A DNA stretch of 64,000 nt from Streptomyces aculeolatus (GCF_020400605.1 NZ_JAINRD010000004.1:1-64000); one strand, 5' to 3'. Numbered from the stretch's first letter, positions 17,306 through 25,524 are shown. The notes: generated by a model from the letters alone, not told the origin. Made by a program: numbers and translations.

Positions 17306-18628
17306 ATGAAAATGATTGTCATTACGAAGACCAGGAAGACGCTCGCCGCGGGCGTGGCGGCGATAGCCCTCGTGCTGGCCGCCGGGTGTGCGGAGAACGA
17401 CGACGACCCGGGCGGCGGAAAGCCCGGCGCCGGCCGCGAGTCGAAGGCGGCCGGCGGCGGGGCGGCCGGCGCCGACCGGTCCGGCTGGCCCGCGGAGAAG
17501 ACCGCCCACGGCGCCCCCGAGCTGCGCGCCGTCGTCACCGAGCAGGGCTCGGGCGCCGTCCGCGTCATCGGCCTCGCCGACGGCGGCACGGTCCGTACGC
17601 TGCACGTCGAGGGCCAGTCCCGGCCCGTGCGGACCGAGGACGACACGCACGTCCTGCTGCCGCAGGGCGAGCAGGGGGTGACCCACCTCGTGGACGCCGG
17701 CATCCGCTGGGAGGACCATGGCGGCCACCAGGACGCGCACCACGAACGCCCCCGTGTCCTGGGCAGCCTGAAGGGCGAGTACCCCTCGCACGCCGTGCCG
17801 CACGGCGAGCACGTCACCGTCTTCGACGACGGCACGGGCACGGCGCAGGTCCTGCACGTCGGCGAGGAGCACGCGAGCACCGACCCCGAGCGCGAGCTGA
17901 CCGCCGAAGGGCCGCACCACGGCGTCGCGGTGACCCTGGAGACGGGCGAGATGGCCGTGACCGTGCCCGGCAAGACGGAGGAGGACCTGCCCGTGGGCGT
18001 ACGCGTCCACGACGCGCACAACCGCGAGGTCGCCGCCTTCCGCGACTGCCCCGAACTGCACGGCGAACACGCCGTCGGCGACGGCCTGCTGCTCTTCGGC
18101 TGCCTGGACGGCGTGCTGGTGCTGGAGCGCGGCGACGGCGGCAAGTGGACCGCCGACAAGATCCCCAACCCCGCGGGCACGGGCGGCGAGGAGCGCGTCA
18201 GCTCCTTCGCCGGGCACAGCGGCGACGCGGTCCTCGCCACCTTCGGGGACGAGGCGGTGGCCGCGCTCGACCTCGGCGAGCGCACGATGCGCCGCGTCGA
18301 CCTGCCCGACGCGCGCGCCGCGTTCGCCTGGGACCCGTACTGGGACCGGGGCCTCGCCCTCACCGCGGACGGCGAGTTGCACGGCGTCGACCCGAAGGCC
18401 GGGAAGCTCGTCGGCTCCTCGAAGGTGACCGAGCCGTTCGAGGTCTCGGCGGACTGGACGAAGAACCAGGCGGCGCTGGCGCCGGGCGAGGAGTCGGTGT
18501 ACGTCACGGATCCCTTCACCGGGTCGCTGATCGAGGCGGAGGTGGCGCGGGACGCGTTCAAGGTGACGCGGACGATGGAGCTGGGCTTCACGCCGTACTC
18601 GCTGACGGTGCTCGGCATGGCCGGCTGA
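17306..18628 (+). CDS. AztD-like zinc metallochaperone lipoprotein
   Basis: A ~440-aa lipoprotein (signal peptide with VLAAGC lipobox, Cys at ~28) resembling AztD, a beta-propeller chaperone that delivers zinc to an ABC importer binding protein. A His-rich flexible loop typical of AztD is present (EDHGGHQDAHHERP, ~140-153), followed by SHAVPHGEH. Further His pairs occur in EGPHHGVAV and CPELHGEH. ATG 17306 and ATG 17312 both lie within the Zur box. With a -10-like TATCGT ending 1 nt before the first ATG, a leaderless transcript starting at ATG 17312 is plausible. No zinc importer genes (aztABC) are visible in the window, so the partner must be encoded elsewhere. Confidence 0.85.
   Translation: MKMIVITKTRKTLAAGVAAIALVLAAGCAENDDDPGGGKPGAGRESKAAGGGAAGADRSGWPAEKTAHGAPELRAVVTEQGSGAVRVIGLADGGTVRTLHVEGQSRPVRTEDDTHVLLPQGEQGVTHLVDAGIRWEDHGGHQDAHHERPRVLGSLKGEYPSHAVPHGEHVTVFDDGTGTAQVLHVGEEHASTDPERELTAEGPHHGVAVTLETGEMAVTVPGKTEEDLPVGVRVHDAHNREVAAFRDCPELHGEHAVGDGLLLFGCLDGVLVLERGDGGKWTADKIPNPAGTGGEERVSSFAGHSGDAVLATFGDEAVAALDLGERTMRRVDLPDARAAFAWDPYWDRGLALTADGELHGVDPKAGKLVGSSKVTEPFEVSADWTKNQAALAPGEESVYVTDPFTGSLIEAEVARDAFKVTRTMELGFTPYSLTVLGMAG
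17307..17321. promoter_or_regulatory. Zur-type zinc box overlapping the start codon
   Basis: TGAAAATGATTGTCA closely matches the Streptomyces Zur operator pattern (TGAAAATGATTTTCA-like), with inverted repeat AATGA-ttg-TCATT at 17311-17323. It spans both candidate ATG codons (17306, 17312) of the AztD-like lipoprotein. A possible -10 hexamer TATCGT lies at 17299-17304, which would place transcription initiation at about 17311. Zur binding here would block the polymerase at the start site. Confidence 0.75.
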
Positions 18629-18939
18629 CAAGGGGGGCACCCGGACCGCGGCGGCGGGGCATCGCGGACGGCGCGTTGTCCCGTCGCCGTGTCGCCTCCC
18701 CGCCCCGCCGCCGTGCCGCTCCGCGGCGCCCGGTCCCCGCGCCGCACCCCGGGGCCCCGTCCCCGTCGCCGTGTCCCCGTCGCCGTGTCCCCGTCGCCGT
18801 GTCCCGGTGTTCGCCGCGGGATTGCCTCCGCGCCACGTACGGGCAGGATGGCCTCGCCATCATCATCGCGCCGGCCGGCGGCCGCCGCGGGGAGCACCCC
18901 GCCGGCCGGGCCGGCCCGCGAGGGAGAGGATCGATCCAC
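18629..18939. other. Intergenic region with tandem repeat
   Basis: This 311-bp GC-rich gap has no credible gene. It holds a 14-bp tandem repeat (18759-18805) and an AGGGAGAGGA ribosome site at its right end serving the DUF6454 gene. No clear promoter or hairpin is evident. Confidence 0.5.
18759..18805. repeat. 14-bp direct tandem repeat, 3.4 copies
   Basis: Three identical head-to-tail copies of GTCCCCGTCGCCGT plus a partial fourth, in noncoding sequence upstream of the DUF6454 gene. There are no spacers, so this is a simple tandem repeat and not a CRISPR. Confidence 0.85.
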
Positions 18940-19911
18940 ATGAGGTACGTGAGAACGCTCGGCGTCACCGCCCTGGCCGCGGCCCTGCTCGGCACCGTCG
19001 CCGCGTCCGCCGCCCCCGCCGCGAAGCCCGGCGGCGACCACCGGCCCGAGCGCGACGCCCGCGTCGTCGAGGCCGTCGCCAAGCTGGACCGCAACAGCAA
19101 GTGGGAGCTGGTCGAGAAGCTGCCGCTGGACTTCGAGACGTACCACCCGCAGGGCCTGACCCGCGTCGGCGACCGCCTGTTCCTCTCCAGCGTCGAGATC
19201 ATCGAGCCGCCCGTGCGCTACCCGGAGCCCGTCGACGGCTACGACCGCAGCCCCGGCCGCGGCGTCGGCCACCTCTTCGTCCTCGACCTGAAGGGCCGGC
19301 TGCTGGACGACATCACGCTCGGCGAGGGCGACATGTACCACCCCGGCGGCATCGACACCGACGGCCGCTCGGTCTGGGTCCCGGTCGCGGAGTACCGGCC
19401 GAACAGCGCCGCCGTCGTCTACCGCGTCGACGTCCGCACGCTGGAGGTGACCGAGGAGTTCCGGGTGGACGACCACGTCGGCGGCGTGGTGCCGGAGCCG
19501 CGCACCGGCAAGGTGCACGGCGTCTCGTGGGGCTCGCGCACCCTCTACACCTGGGACCGGCACGGCCGCCAGGTGCAGCGGCGGACGAACCAGAGCCACT
19601 TCGTCGACTACCAGGACTGCGCGTACGCCGACTCGCGCAAGATGCTCTGCACCGGCATCACCGGCTTCAAGAACGCCACCGGGGCCGACTTCGAACTCGG
19701 CGGCATCGCGACCATCGACCTGCGCACGTTCGACATCGAGCACGAGGTGCCGGTACAGCTCTGGTCGACCGGTGGGCACGTCGCGACGCGCAACCCCGTA
19801 CTGCTGGAGGCGCTGCGCGGCGACGGACTGCGCATGTGGGCGGCCCCCGACGACGGCACCTCTCCCACCGGCACCGAACTGCTGGTCTACGAGACCCGCC
19901 CCGCGAGCTGA
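18940..19911 (+). CDS. Secreted DUF6454-family protein
   Basis: A 323-aa exported protein. It has a Sec-type signal peptide (~1-25, ending AASAAPA) and a predicted beta-propeller-like body with repeated segments (HPQGLTRVGDRLFLSSVE, GHLFVLDLKGRLLDDI, YHPGGIDTDGRSVWVPVAEYRP). The sequence matches the DUF6454 family of secreted actinobacterial proteins of unknown function. The ATG at 18940 has GAGAGGA about 9 nt upstream. No enzyme motif is recognised. It follows the AztD-like gene at a 311-bp distance and is probably separately transcribed. Confidence 0.75.
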   Translation: MRYVRTLGVTALAAALLGTVAASAAPAAKPGGDHRPERDARVVEAVAKLDRNSKWELVEKLPLDFETYHPQGLTRVGDRLFLSSVEIIEPPVRYPEPVDGYDRSPGRGVGHLFVLDLKGRLLDDITLGEGDMYHPGGIDTDGRSVWVPVAEYRPNSAAVVYRVDVRTLEVTEEFRVDDHVGGVVPEPRTGKVHGVSWGSRTLYTWDRHGRQVQRRTNQSHFVDYQDCAYADSRKMLCTGITGFKNATGADFELGGIATIDLRTFDIEHEVPVQLWSTGGHVATRNPVLLEALRGDGLRMWAAPDDGTSPTGTELLVYETRPAS

Positions 19912-20137
19912 CGCCGGGATGCCGAGCACCGCGCCCCTCCCGTAAGATCCCGGACGACCGAGGGGGGCCTGCGCGGCCGGGGAGCCGCGCCGGCGTACAA
20001 GGGGAACGGGTGGGGCGCGGTGCACGGTGAGGACGCGATACGCGACGGCGACGCCGTACGCGGCAGCGGAGCGGGACGCGGGGGCGGACCCGTACGGACG
20101 CGGAGGCGGCACCGCCGGCCCGCAGGGGTGACCCCCG

Positions 20138-20443
20138 GTGCCTAGCCGGCCGGCGTTCCTGCGCCCCGTACGCCGCACCCGCGCCGGCGACTTCGCCGGC
20201 TACGCCGTCGCCGTCGTCGCCCTCGTCGCCGGCGGGGCGGTCTTCACCCGCGGCATCCTCACCTGGACCCGCGGCCCGGTGGTCGCGATCGCGGCGATCC
20301 TCCTGACCGGCTGGGCCGTCGACAAGGTACGCGCCCGGCGGCAGCCCGGGGACGACGACGGCGGCCCCGGCGCGGACGTCGACGGCCCGGACGTCGAGGG
20401 CGCGGGCGGCGACGGCCGGGACGGCGAGGGGGAAGACCGGTGA
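20138..20443 (+). CDS. Small two-helix membrane protein
   Basis: A 101-aa protein with an N-terminal basic stretch, two hydrophobic helices (~18-37 and ~46-61) and an acidic Gly/Asp-rich tail. The GTG at 20138 has AGGGG about 9 nt upstream. Its stop overlaps the start of the YdjM-like gene by 4 bp, so the two proteins are probably co-translated and may act together at the membrane. Family unrecognised. Confidence 0.65.
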   Translation: MPSRPAFLRPVRRTRAGDFAGYAVAVVALVAGGAVFTRGILTWTRGPVVAIAAILLTGWAVDKVRARRQPGDDDGGPGADVDGPDVEGAGGDGRDGEGEDR

Positions 20444-21438
20444 GCTGGGCGGCACATGAGCTGGAGAGCTACATCCTCCACAAGCACACCAAGGTCAAGG
20501 TCTCGTACCTGGCGATCCTCCTCGGCTGCTTCCTGCCCGACATGGGCACGAAGGGCACCGTCTACGGCTTCGAGATAGGCAGCTACTCCTTCAAGCCGGA
20601 GAGCGCCTGGGACTACCACCGCGGCTGGCCGGGCGTCGGCTTCACCCACAGCCTGGCGTGGGGCGTGGTGCTCGCGCTGGCCGTGCTGCTGATCTTCAAG
20701 AGCCGGGAGTGGGCGCTCGGCCTGCTGATCGGCCAGTGGGCGCACGTGCTGACCGACTGCTTCGACAGCGTCGGCGTGATGCTCTTCTTCCCTTTCAGCG
20801 AACAGCACTACTCGACGGGCATGTGGGCGTACGCGGCCCAGGAGGGCCGCTACGGCGACGCCGCGGCGTACTACGGCAGCCTCGGCCTGGCCTGGGACCT
20901 GTTCTGGCTCGCGATGCTCGCGTACAACTACCGCGCCCTGACCGCCAAGTACTTCAACCAGCACGTCTACCCGGCCGACCCGGCCTGGAGCTGGCTGCGC
21001 CACCGCGTGGGCCTGTCCGACCGCTTCCTGCTCGCGCTCTACCACGCCTACTTCCTCTACGGCGCGTGCCGGATATTCGCCTGGACCATCTGGGCCCAGG
21101 TCTCCGAGGACGCCCCGATGGACTGGAAGTGGGGCGGCCCGTACTGGGTCGACAAGGCGACGGTGGAGCATCCACCGGTGACGGAGTTCCTGGCGAACAC
21201 CCTGGTGGGCCTGACGGGCCTGGTGGCGTTCTGCTGGGTGGTGTGGCTCGCGGTGGGCCGGCGCCTGTGGCTGCGCACACCGCCGTACGCGGAGGTGGAG
21301 TTCGTCCGCACGTCGGTACCACGGCAGCGCTACTCGGACGAGAACACCGGGACCGACGGGGCCGAGGACGCCGGGACCGGCGAGCCCGGGGACAGCTCCG
21401 ACACGGAGCCGGCACGGCAGAGCCCGGACCGGGCATAG
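20440..21438 (+). CDS. YdjM/DUF457-like membrane-bound putative metal-dependent hydrolase
   Basis: A 332-aa multi-pass membrane protein. The N-terminal part carries His/Asp motifs placed like the YdjM/DUF457 family of membrane-bound phospholipase-C-like putative hydrolases: AAHELESYILHKH (~4-16), GFTHSLAWG (~67-75) and GQWAHVLTDCFDS (~95-107). About five hydrophobic helices follow, then a hydrophilic, acidic, probably disordered tail from ~285. The start overlaps the upstream small membrane gene (GTGA). Family membership is moderately certain; the substrate is unknown. Confidence 0.7.
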   Translation: MSWAAHELESYILHKHTKVKVSYLAILLGCFLPDMGTKGTVYGFEIGSYSFKPESAWDYHRGWPGVGFTHSLAWGVVLALAVLLIFKSREWALGLLIGQWAHVLTDCFDSVGVMLFFPFSEQHYSTGMWAYAAQEGRYGDAAAYYGSLGLAWDLFWLAMLAYNYRALTAKYFNQHVYPADPAWSWLRHRVGLSDRFLLALYHAYFLYGACRIFAWTIWAQVSEDAPMDWKWGGPYWVDKATVEHPPVTEFLANTLVGLTGLVAFCWVVWLAVGRRLWLRTPPYAEVEFVRTSVPRQRYSDENTGTDGAEDAGTGEPGDSSDTEPARQSPDRA

Positions 21439-21471
21439 GCCGAAGTGCCGTACCGGCGTAGCTGTTGACCG

Positions 21472-21978
21472 TCAGGTGAGGGTACGCAGGAGGGCCTCCA
21501 GGTTGTCGAACGACGTGGTCCACGTGGCGCGCGCCGTCAGGCGGCGCTCCGCCGGGTAGGGGCGGGTGAACGTCAGGCGGGTGCCAGGCGGGGCGGGGGC
21601 CAGGTCGATGCGAGTGGTGACCGGGGCGGGGTTGCCGTACTCCGGCATCGGGTCCGAGGTGAGGACCAGGAGGCGGGGGGCGGCGAGTTCGGTGATGCGG
21701 TTGCGGAGCCAGTGGCGGTTTCGGCCGGGGGTGGCGGCGTCGGCTTCCGCGGTTTCGGCGGTCTCGGCGGTCTCGGCGGTCTCGGTCATGCAGTAGTCGA
21801 AGCGGCCGCCGACGTGCGGTTCCACGGTGACGGTGTCCCGCGGGACCGTGTAGCCCCGGGGGCCGAGCCACCGCGCCAGCAGATCCGGGTCCGTCCACGC
21901 CCGGTGGACCAGCGGGGGCGGCGCGGGCAGGTCCCGGACCAGGAGCGGCGCGGTGGAGTCGGCGGGCGGTGCGGTCAC
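21472..21978 (-). CDS. SRPBCC / AHSA1-domain protein
   Basis: A 168-aa START/Bet v1-like small-molecule-binding fold of the AHSA1 type (VHRAWTDPDLLARWLGPRGY; TTRIDLAPAPPGTRLTFTR; W..SFDNLEALL at the end). The GTG at 21978 has GGAGG 4 nt upstream; an in-frame ATG at 22008 has none. Residues ~77-88 are an (ETA) repeat encoded by four near-identical 9-bp units around 21755-21785, inserted in a loop. This looks like replication-slippage expansion. It overlaps no neighbour; ligand unknown. Confidence 0.8.
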   Translation of the reverse strand: MTAPPADSTAPLLVRDLPAPPPLVHRAWTDPDLLARWLGPRGYTVPRDTVTVEPHVGGRFDYCMTETAETAETAETAEADAATPGRNRHWLRNRITELAAPRLLVLTSDPMPEYGNPAPVTTRIDLAPAPPGTRLTFTRPYPAERRLTARATWTTSFDNLEALLRTLT

Positions 21979-22109
21979 GGTGCCTCCGCTGGGTGGGCCG
22001 GCGTGCATGCTGCCAGGTGCAACCGGCGCGGTGCGGCGAGGCTTCCCGGGACGGGGGGAGGTCGGGCGGGCGGGGCGGGCGGCGCGCGATCGGCCCGTCC
22101 CGGTTCGGG

Positions 22110-22772
22110 TCAGGTTGCGGGCTCCGGGGGATCGGAGGGCTCCGGTGGGGTCGGGGGTTCGCCTTCCGGCTTGCCCGCCAGGCGTTTCGCGATGCGTTCG
22201 CGCATCCCCGGCATGCTGAACCCGCGCGGGTCGATCTTCTGGTCCGTCCACTCCTTGTGTGCTATCACCGACTTCGCCTGCCACCCGTGCGCCCGGCACA
22301 CCGCCGCCGCGGCCCGCTCGGCGGCCTCCAACTGCGCGTCGGGCCACGGGTCCTCGCCGTCGCCGCGGTTGATGCACTCGAAGCCGTAGAACCGGGCGTT
22401 GCCGTCCGTGTTCTGCTCGTTGGGCGACGGGGGGCGCTCGCCGTACCGCTCGGCGATCACCGCGCGCAGCACCTCGTCGTCGCCCATCCCGGCGTGGTTC
22501 GCCCGGCCGTGGCCGACGAGGTGGACCCGGCCCCGCTTGTCGATGACCCCGTGGCAGAGCGGGCCCGGCAGGTCGGGCCGGCCGCGGTAGCAGAGGCGGA
22601 CGCTCTCGTCCGTCCCGGAGGTGGCCGTGTGGTGGAGGACCACCCCGTGCACCGGGCCCCACGGTCCCTTGTGGTTGCGGTTGTGCGTGCGCCATTCGCC
22701 GTGCTCGACGATCGTGAGCCCCTCGCGCTTCAGCGCGCGCAGGACGACGGAGGCGGACAGTGGATCGGCCAT
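22110..22772 (-). CDS. N-acetylmuramoyl-L-alanine amidase (Amidase_2/PGRP type)
   Basis: A 220-aa amidase_2-fold zinc hydrolase that cuts the lactyl-peptide bond of peptidoglycan. Visible zinc and catalytic positions: VVLHHTAT (~48-55), the ANHAG His (~92-96), and AHKEWTDQKIDP near ~170-181, giving the last His and the Lys/Asp of the T7-lysozyme-like site. There is no signal peptide at ATG 22772, and an in-frame start at 22838 does not create one. It may therefore act after lysis or be exported by another route. The C-terminus is Pro-rich (PPTPPEPSDPPEP). Confidence 0.85.
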   Translation of the reverse strand: MADPLSASVVLRALKREGLTIVEHGEWRTHNRNHKGPWGPVHGVVLHHTATSGTDESVRLCYRGRPDLPGPLCHGVIDKRGRVHLVGHGRANHAGMGDDEVLRAVIAERYGERPPSPNEQNTDGNARFYGFECINRGDGEDPWPDAQLEAAERAAAAVCRAHGWQAKSVIAHKEWTDQKIDPRGFSMPGMRERIAKRLAGKPEGEPPTPPEPSDPPEPAT

Positions 22773-22990
22773 GCGAGCAACCCCCCGGTTTTCCCTGGCT
22801 GGTGACGTCCGGTCCGCGCCGGCCCTCGGCGCCGTCACACACTCATCGTAAATGTTTCATCACTCTCCGTAAAGGGGTCGGCTCCCCATCCGTCTCCGAG
22901 CCACCGCGCGCCCGTCCGGGCGCCCTGTGTGCCCCCTGTGGGCCCCCGTAGCGTCGTGTCCGGCGACAACTGCGGCGGAGAGGACTGCTC

Positions 22991-23554
22991 GTGGAGGTAT
23001 CGACGTTCCTGGCGCGGAAGCTCGCACGGCGCTTTCGCACCTACGACAGCGACGGCGACGGCTACGTCGACCGCGCGGACTTCGAGCGCGCCGCCCGCCG
23101 GCTGGGCGAGGAGTTCGGCCACGGCCCCGACTCGCCGGCGCGGCGCCGGCTGGAGGAGCTGTGCCTCGGGGTGTGGGAGCGGCTCGTACGGGCCGCGGAC
23201 ACGGACGGGGACGGGCGGGTCGACCGGGCCGAGTACGCGGCGGCGTTCGCCGCGGGGCTGCTGGAGACGCCGGACGACTACGCCGCGGGGTACGGGGAGT
23301 TCCTGGAGGCGATCATGGCGATCGCCGACGAGGACGGCGACGGCCTGCTCGACGAGGAGGAGCACGTGCGCTGGACGGGCGCGCTCATGAACCTCCCGGC
23401 GCACGACGCCCGCGACGTCTTCCGCCGGCTGGACGCCGACGGGGACGGCCGCGTCACCACCGGCGACCTCCTCGCGGCCATCGGCGACTACTACTTCGAC
23501 GACGACCCCGACTCGGCCGGCAGGTGGCTTCTGGGCCCGCTCGACCCCGCCTGA
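22991..23554 (+). CDS. Four-EF-hand calcium-binding protein (calerythrin-like)
   Basis: A 187-aa cytosolic protein with four canonical EF-hand loops: DSDGDGYVDRAD (~19-30), DTDGDGRVDRAE, DEDGDGLLDEEE and DADGDGRVTTGD. Each has Asp at positions 1, 3 and 5 and acidic or compatible residues at 12. The length and spacing match calerythrin, the calcium sensor/buffer of Saccharopolyspora and Streptomyces. The GTG at 22991 has GGAGAGGA ~6 nt upstream. The fourth loop ends in Asp instead of Glu at position 12, which often weakens calcium binding. Confidence 0.93.
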   Translation: MEVSTFLARKLARRFRTYDSDGDGYVDRADFERAARRLGEEFGHGPDSPARRRLEELCLGVWERLVRAADTDGDGRVDRAEYAAAFAAGLLETPDDYAAGYGEFLEAIMAIADEDGDGLLDEEEHVRWTGALMNLPAHDARDVFRRLDADGDGRVTTGDLLAAIGDYYFDDDPDSAGRWLLGPLDPA

Positions 23555-23571
23555 CTCCCGGGCCCGGGAGT

Positions 23572-24501
23572 TCACACCCGTTCCGCACGATCCGCAGACC
23601 CGGCCCGCGTCCGCGCCGCCACCCTCGCCCGCTCCCGCTCCCCCGCCGACGGCGCCGCCAGCGCCTCCCGCCGCCATGCGCGGCGCAGCATGCGGCGGAC
23701 CATGAGCGGGTGGAAGCGGCGGACCGCGGCAAAGTACAGCCGGCCGCGCCGGTTGTGGATCCGTACGGCCGTGCTCAGCGTGACCCGCCCGCCCTCGACG
23801 AGCACCGAGGCGCGGAAGTCCAGGTGCCCGGCGTCCCGGCCGAGCAGCAGCTCGGCGCCTTCCTCCGCCACCACCGGGAACGGAAGCACGCCGCGCCACG
23901 CGGCCGCGTCCCCGGGCATGCCGGGCCGCAGCGCGATCTGCCACGAGTCGGTGAAGTCCGGCGCCTCGAAGGCACCGCGGCCCAGACTGGCGCCCGCCGG
24001 CAGCTCCGCGGCGGTCGCCTTCTCGGACTCCACACGCTGCAGCAGCCGCACCAGCGGGGAGCGGCGCACGGGCCGGGCGACCGCGCCCGTCGCCACCAGC
24101 TCGGCGTTGTCGAAGAGCTCCTCGACCACCGTGCCGTGCACCCAGCGGATGGCCAGCACCCACATCAGCCGGTCGGCCGGGCCCATCCGCGACTCCAGCA
24201 CGTGCCGCAGCCGGCAGCGCCCGTCGTCCAGCGGCTCGACGGCGATCTCGTGGAAGCCGTCCCCGGGCGGCGTGAAGCCGAAGCGGACGCGGCGGCCCGG
24301 CTCGTACGCCGTCACCGCGTAGTGCACGGGTCCGTGGCCGCCGACGGCACCGGTCTGCAGCGGCCGGTCGAAGGCCATCGGGGCCCAGGCAGGGCTGGGG
24401 AAGACCGGGTCGTCGGGGGCGGAGAGCCGGTCGATCAGGGCACCCACCGCGGCTGCGGGGGCGTCGAGGATCCGCTCGTGGATATTGCGAATCGTCCGCA
24501 C
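23572..24501 (-). CDS. SRPBCC / DUF2867-like protein under TetR control
   Basis: A 309-aa protein. The first ~150 residues (HYAVTAYEPGRRVRFGFTPPGDGFHEIAVEPL) look like the polyketide-cyclase/SRPBCC lipid-binding fold. The C-terminal half (LRPGMPGDAAAWRGVLPF..LLLGRDAGHLDFRASVLVE) matches DUF2867-type proteins. The GTG at 24501 follows GGAGG by 4 nt, and that ribosome site immediately abuts an 18-bp palindrome (24509-24526). Repressor bound there would block expression. It is divergent from a TetR gene, its probable regulator. Enzymatic role unknown. Confidence 0.78.
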   Translation of the reverse strand: MRTIRNIHERILDAPAAAVGALIDRLSAPDDPVFPSPAWAPMAFDRPLQTGAVGGHGPVHYAVTAYEPGRRVRFGFTPPGDGFHEIAVEPLDDGRCRLRHVLESRMGPADRLMWVLAIRWVHGTVVEELFDNAELVATGAVARPVRRSPLVRLLQRVESEKATAAELPAGASLGRGAFEAPDFTDSWQIALRPGMPGDAAAWRGVLPFPVVAEEGAELLLGRDAGHLDFRASVLVEGGRVTLSTAVRIHNRRGRLYFAAVRRFHPLMVRRMLRRAWRREALAAPSAGERERARVAARTRAGSADRAERV

Positions 24502-24508
24502 GATACCT

Positions 24509-24526
24509 CCATACGCTTGCGTATGG
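24509..24526. promoter_or_regulatory. TetR operator 1
   Basis: CCATACGCTTGCGTATGG has perfect 8-bp arms around TT. It is located 8 bp upstream of the SRPBCC start and shares the CCATACG half-site with operator 2. Confidence 0.8.
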
Positions 24527-24531
24527 TCACT

Positions 24532-24553
24532 GACCATACGGTACCGTATGGTC
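24532..24553. promoter_or_regulatory. TetR operator 2
   Basis: A perfect 22-bp palindrome built from half-site GACCATACGGT. It overlaps the ATG at 24548 and ends next to ATG 24554 of the TetR gene. This explains both autorepression and control of the divergent SRPBCC gene. Confidence 0.85.
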
Positions 24554-25174
24554 ATGCCGCAACGCCGACGTGAGCAGCAGGAAGAGGGCCCCCGGGGCCC
24601 CGGGGCCATGCCCGGCAAGCGCCGGTTGAGTGCGCGGGACTGGGCGGATGCCGCGCTCGCCGCGATCGGCGAACGCGGGCTCGCCGGGGTCTCCGTCGAG
24701 CCGCTGGCCGCTCGGCTCGGCACCACGAAGGGCAGCTTCTACTGGCACTTCGCCAATCGCGGCGCGCTGGTCGAGGCGGCGCTCGCCCGCTGGGAGGACC
24801 TGAGCACCGAAGCCGTCATCGCCGAGACGGAGCGGGAGCCCGACCCCGAGCTACGGCTGCGCCGGCTGCTCGGCTACGCGGTGGGGTCGGCGCCCGCGGA
24901 TCCGCTGGAGCTGTCCCTGCTCACCGCCGTCGAGCAGCCGCAGGTAGCCGAGGCGCTGCGCAGGGTGACGGAGCGCCGGATCGGCTACGTGGCGGAGGTC
25001 TTCGCGGAGTTGGGCTTCGCCCCGGCGCAGGCGCGGTTGCGGGCGACGGCCGCGTATACGACGTACCTGGGACACATCCAACTGAACCGGGCGGTGCCCG
25101 GCCTGCTGCCGTCCGGCGCCGACCGCGACCCGTACCTGAACGCCGTGCTGGACACGCTGCTGCGCCGCGACTGA
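24554..25174 (+). CDS. TetR-family regulator
   Basis: A 206-aa TetR protein. The helix-turn-helix lies at ~30-65 (ADAALAAIGERGLAGVSVEPLAARLGTTKGSFYWHFANRGAL region, with the signature KGSFYWHF). The C-terminal ligand-binding domain shows no recognised effector motif. Two ATGs (24548, 24554) are possible; there is no good Shine-Dalgarno because the perfect operator palindrome occupies that space, suggesting a very short or absent leader. It presumably represses itself and the divergent SRPBCC/DUF2867 gene through the two palindromes. Confidence 0.9.
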   Translation: MPQRRREQQEEGPRGPGAMPGKRRLSARDWADAALAAIGERGLAGVSVEPLAARLGTTKGSFYWHFANRGALVEAALARWEDLSTEAVIAETEREPDPELRLRRLLGYAVGSAPADPLELSLLTAVEQPQVAEALRRVTERRIGYVAEVFAELGFAPAQARLRATAAYTTYLGHIQLNRAVPGLLPSGADRDPYLNAVLDTLLRRD

Positions 25175-25203
25175 CGCGGCTTACCGACGGCTGCCCCGCC
25201 CTG

Positions 25204-25524
25204 TCAGTCCACCCCGCACAGCCGCAGCAGCGCCGCCGTCGCCGCCGCGGCCACCACCACGACCACGAACGGCGCCCGCCGCCACGCCAGCACGCCGCCG
25301 ACCGCGACGCCCGCCGGCCGCGCGACCCCCGCGAAGCCGCCGTCGTCCAGCAGCGCCTGCGTGCCGACCAGGGCGGTCAGCAGCACGATGGCCGCGACCG
25401 TCATCAGCCGCTCGACCCGCGGCTCCAGCCGTACGCGGGAGCGCAGCGCGGGGCCCGCGAAGCGGAAGGCGAACGTGCCCGCGCCCAGCACGAAGACGGC
25501 GAACACCAGGGTCGCCGTACTCAC
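25204..25524 (-). CDS. azlD: AzlD family branched-chain amino acid exporter subunit
   Basis: A 106-aa integral membrane protein with about four hydrophobic helices, matching AzlD, the small partner of AzlC. Recognisable segments are FRFAGPALRSR (~20-30), RLMTVAAIVLLTALVGTQALL (~39-59) and the C-terminal AWRRAPFVVVVVAAAATAALL. The GTG start overlaps the azlC stop by 4 bp, so translation is coupled. Together they form a two-component amino-acid efflux system. Confidence 0.9.
   Translation of the reverse strand: MSTATLVFAVFVLGAGTFAFRFAGPALRSRVRLEPRVERLMTVAAIVLLTALVGTQALLDDGGFAGVARPAGVAVGGVLAWRRAPFVVVVVAAAATAALLRLCGVD

Noticed and set aside
18759..18805. Short tandem repeat as a possible CRISPR
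   Set aside because: The units are 14 bp, head-to-tail without spacers, and no cas gene is present.
20020..20145. 41-codon frame starting GTG 20020 upstream of the small membrane gene
   Set aside because: It is Gly/Arg-rich without conserved features and overlaps the start of the better-supported GTG 20138 gene, so it is not annotated as a gene.
16436..20178. Long minus-strand frames opposite the laccase, AztD-like and DUF6454 genes
   Set aside because: Shadow frames; the plus-strand genes have copper motifs, a lipobox and ribosome sites.
22110..22772. Amidase as part of a prophage lysis module
   Set aside because: No holin, integrase or structural phage genes lie nearby; it is a single chromosomal amidase.
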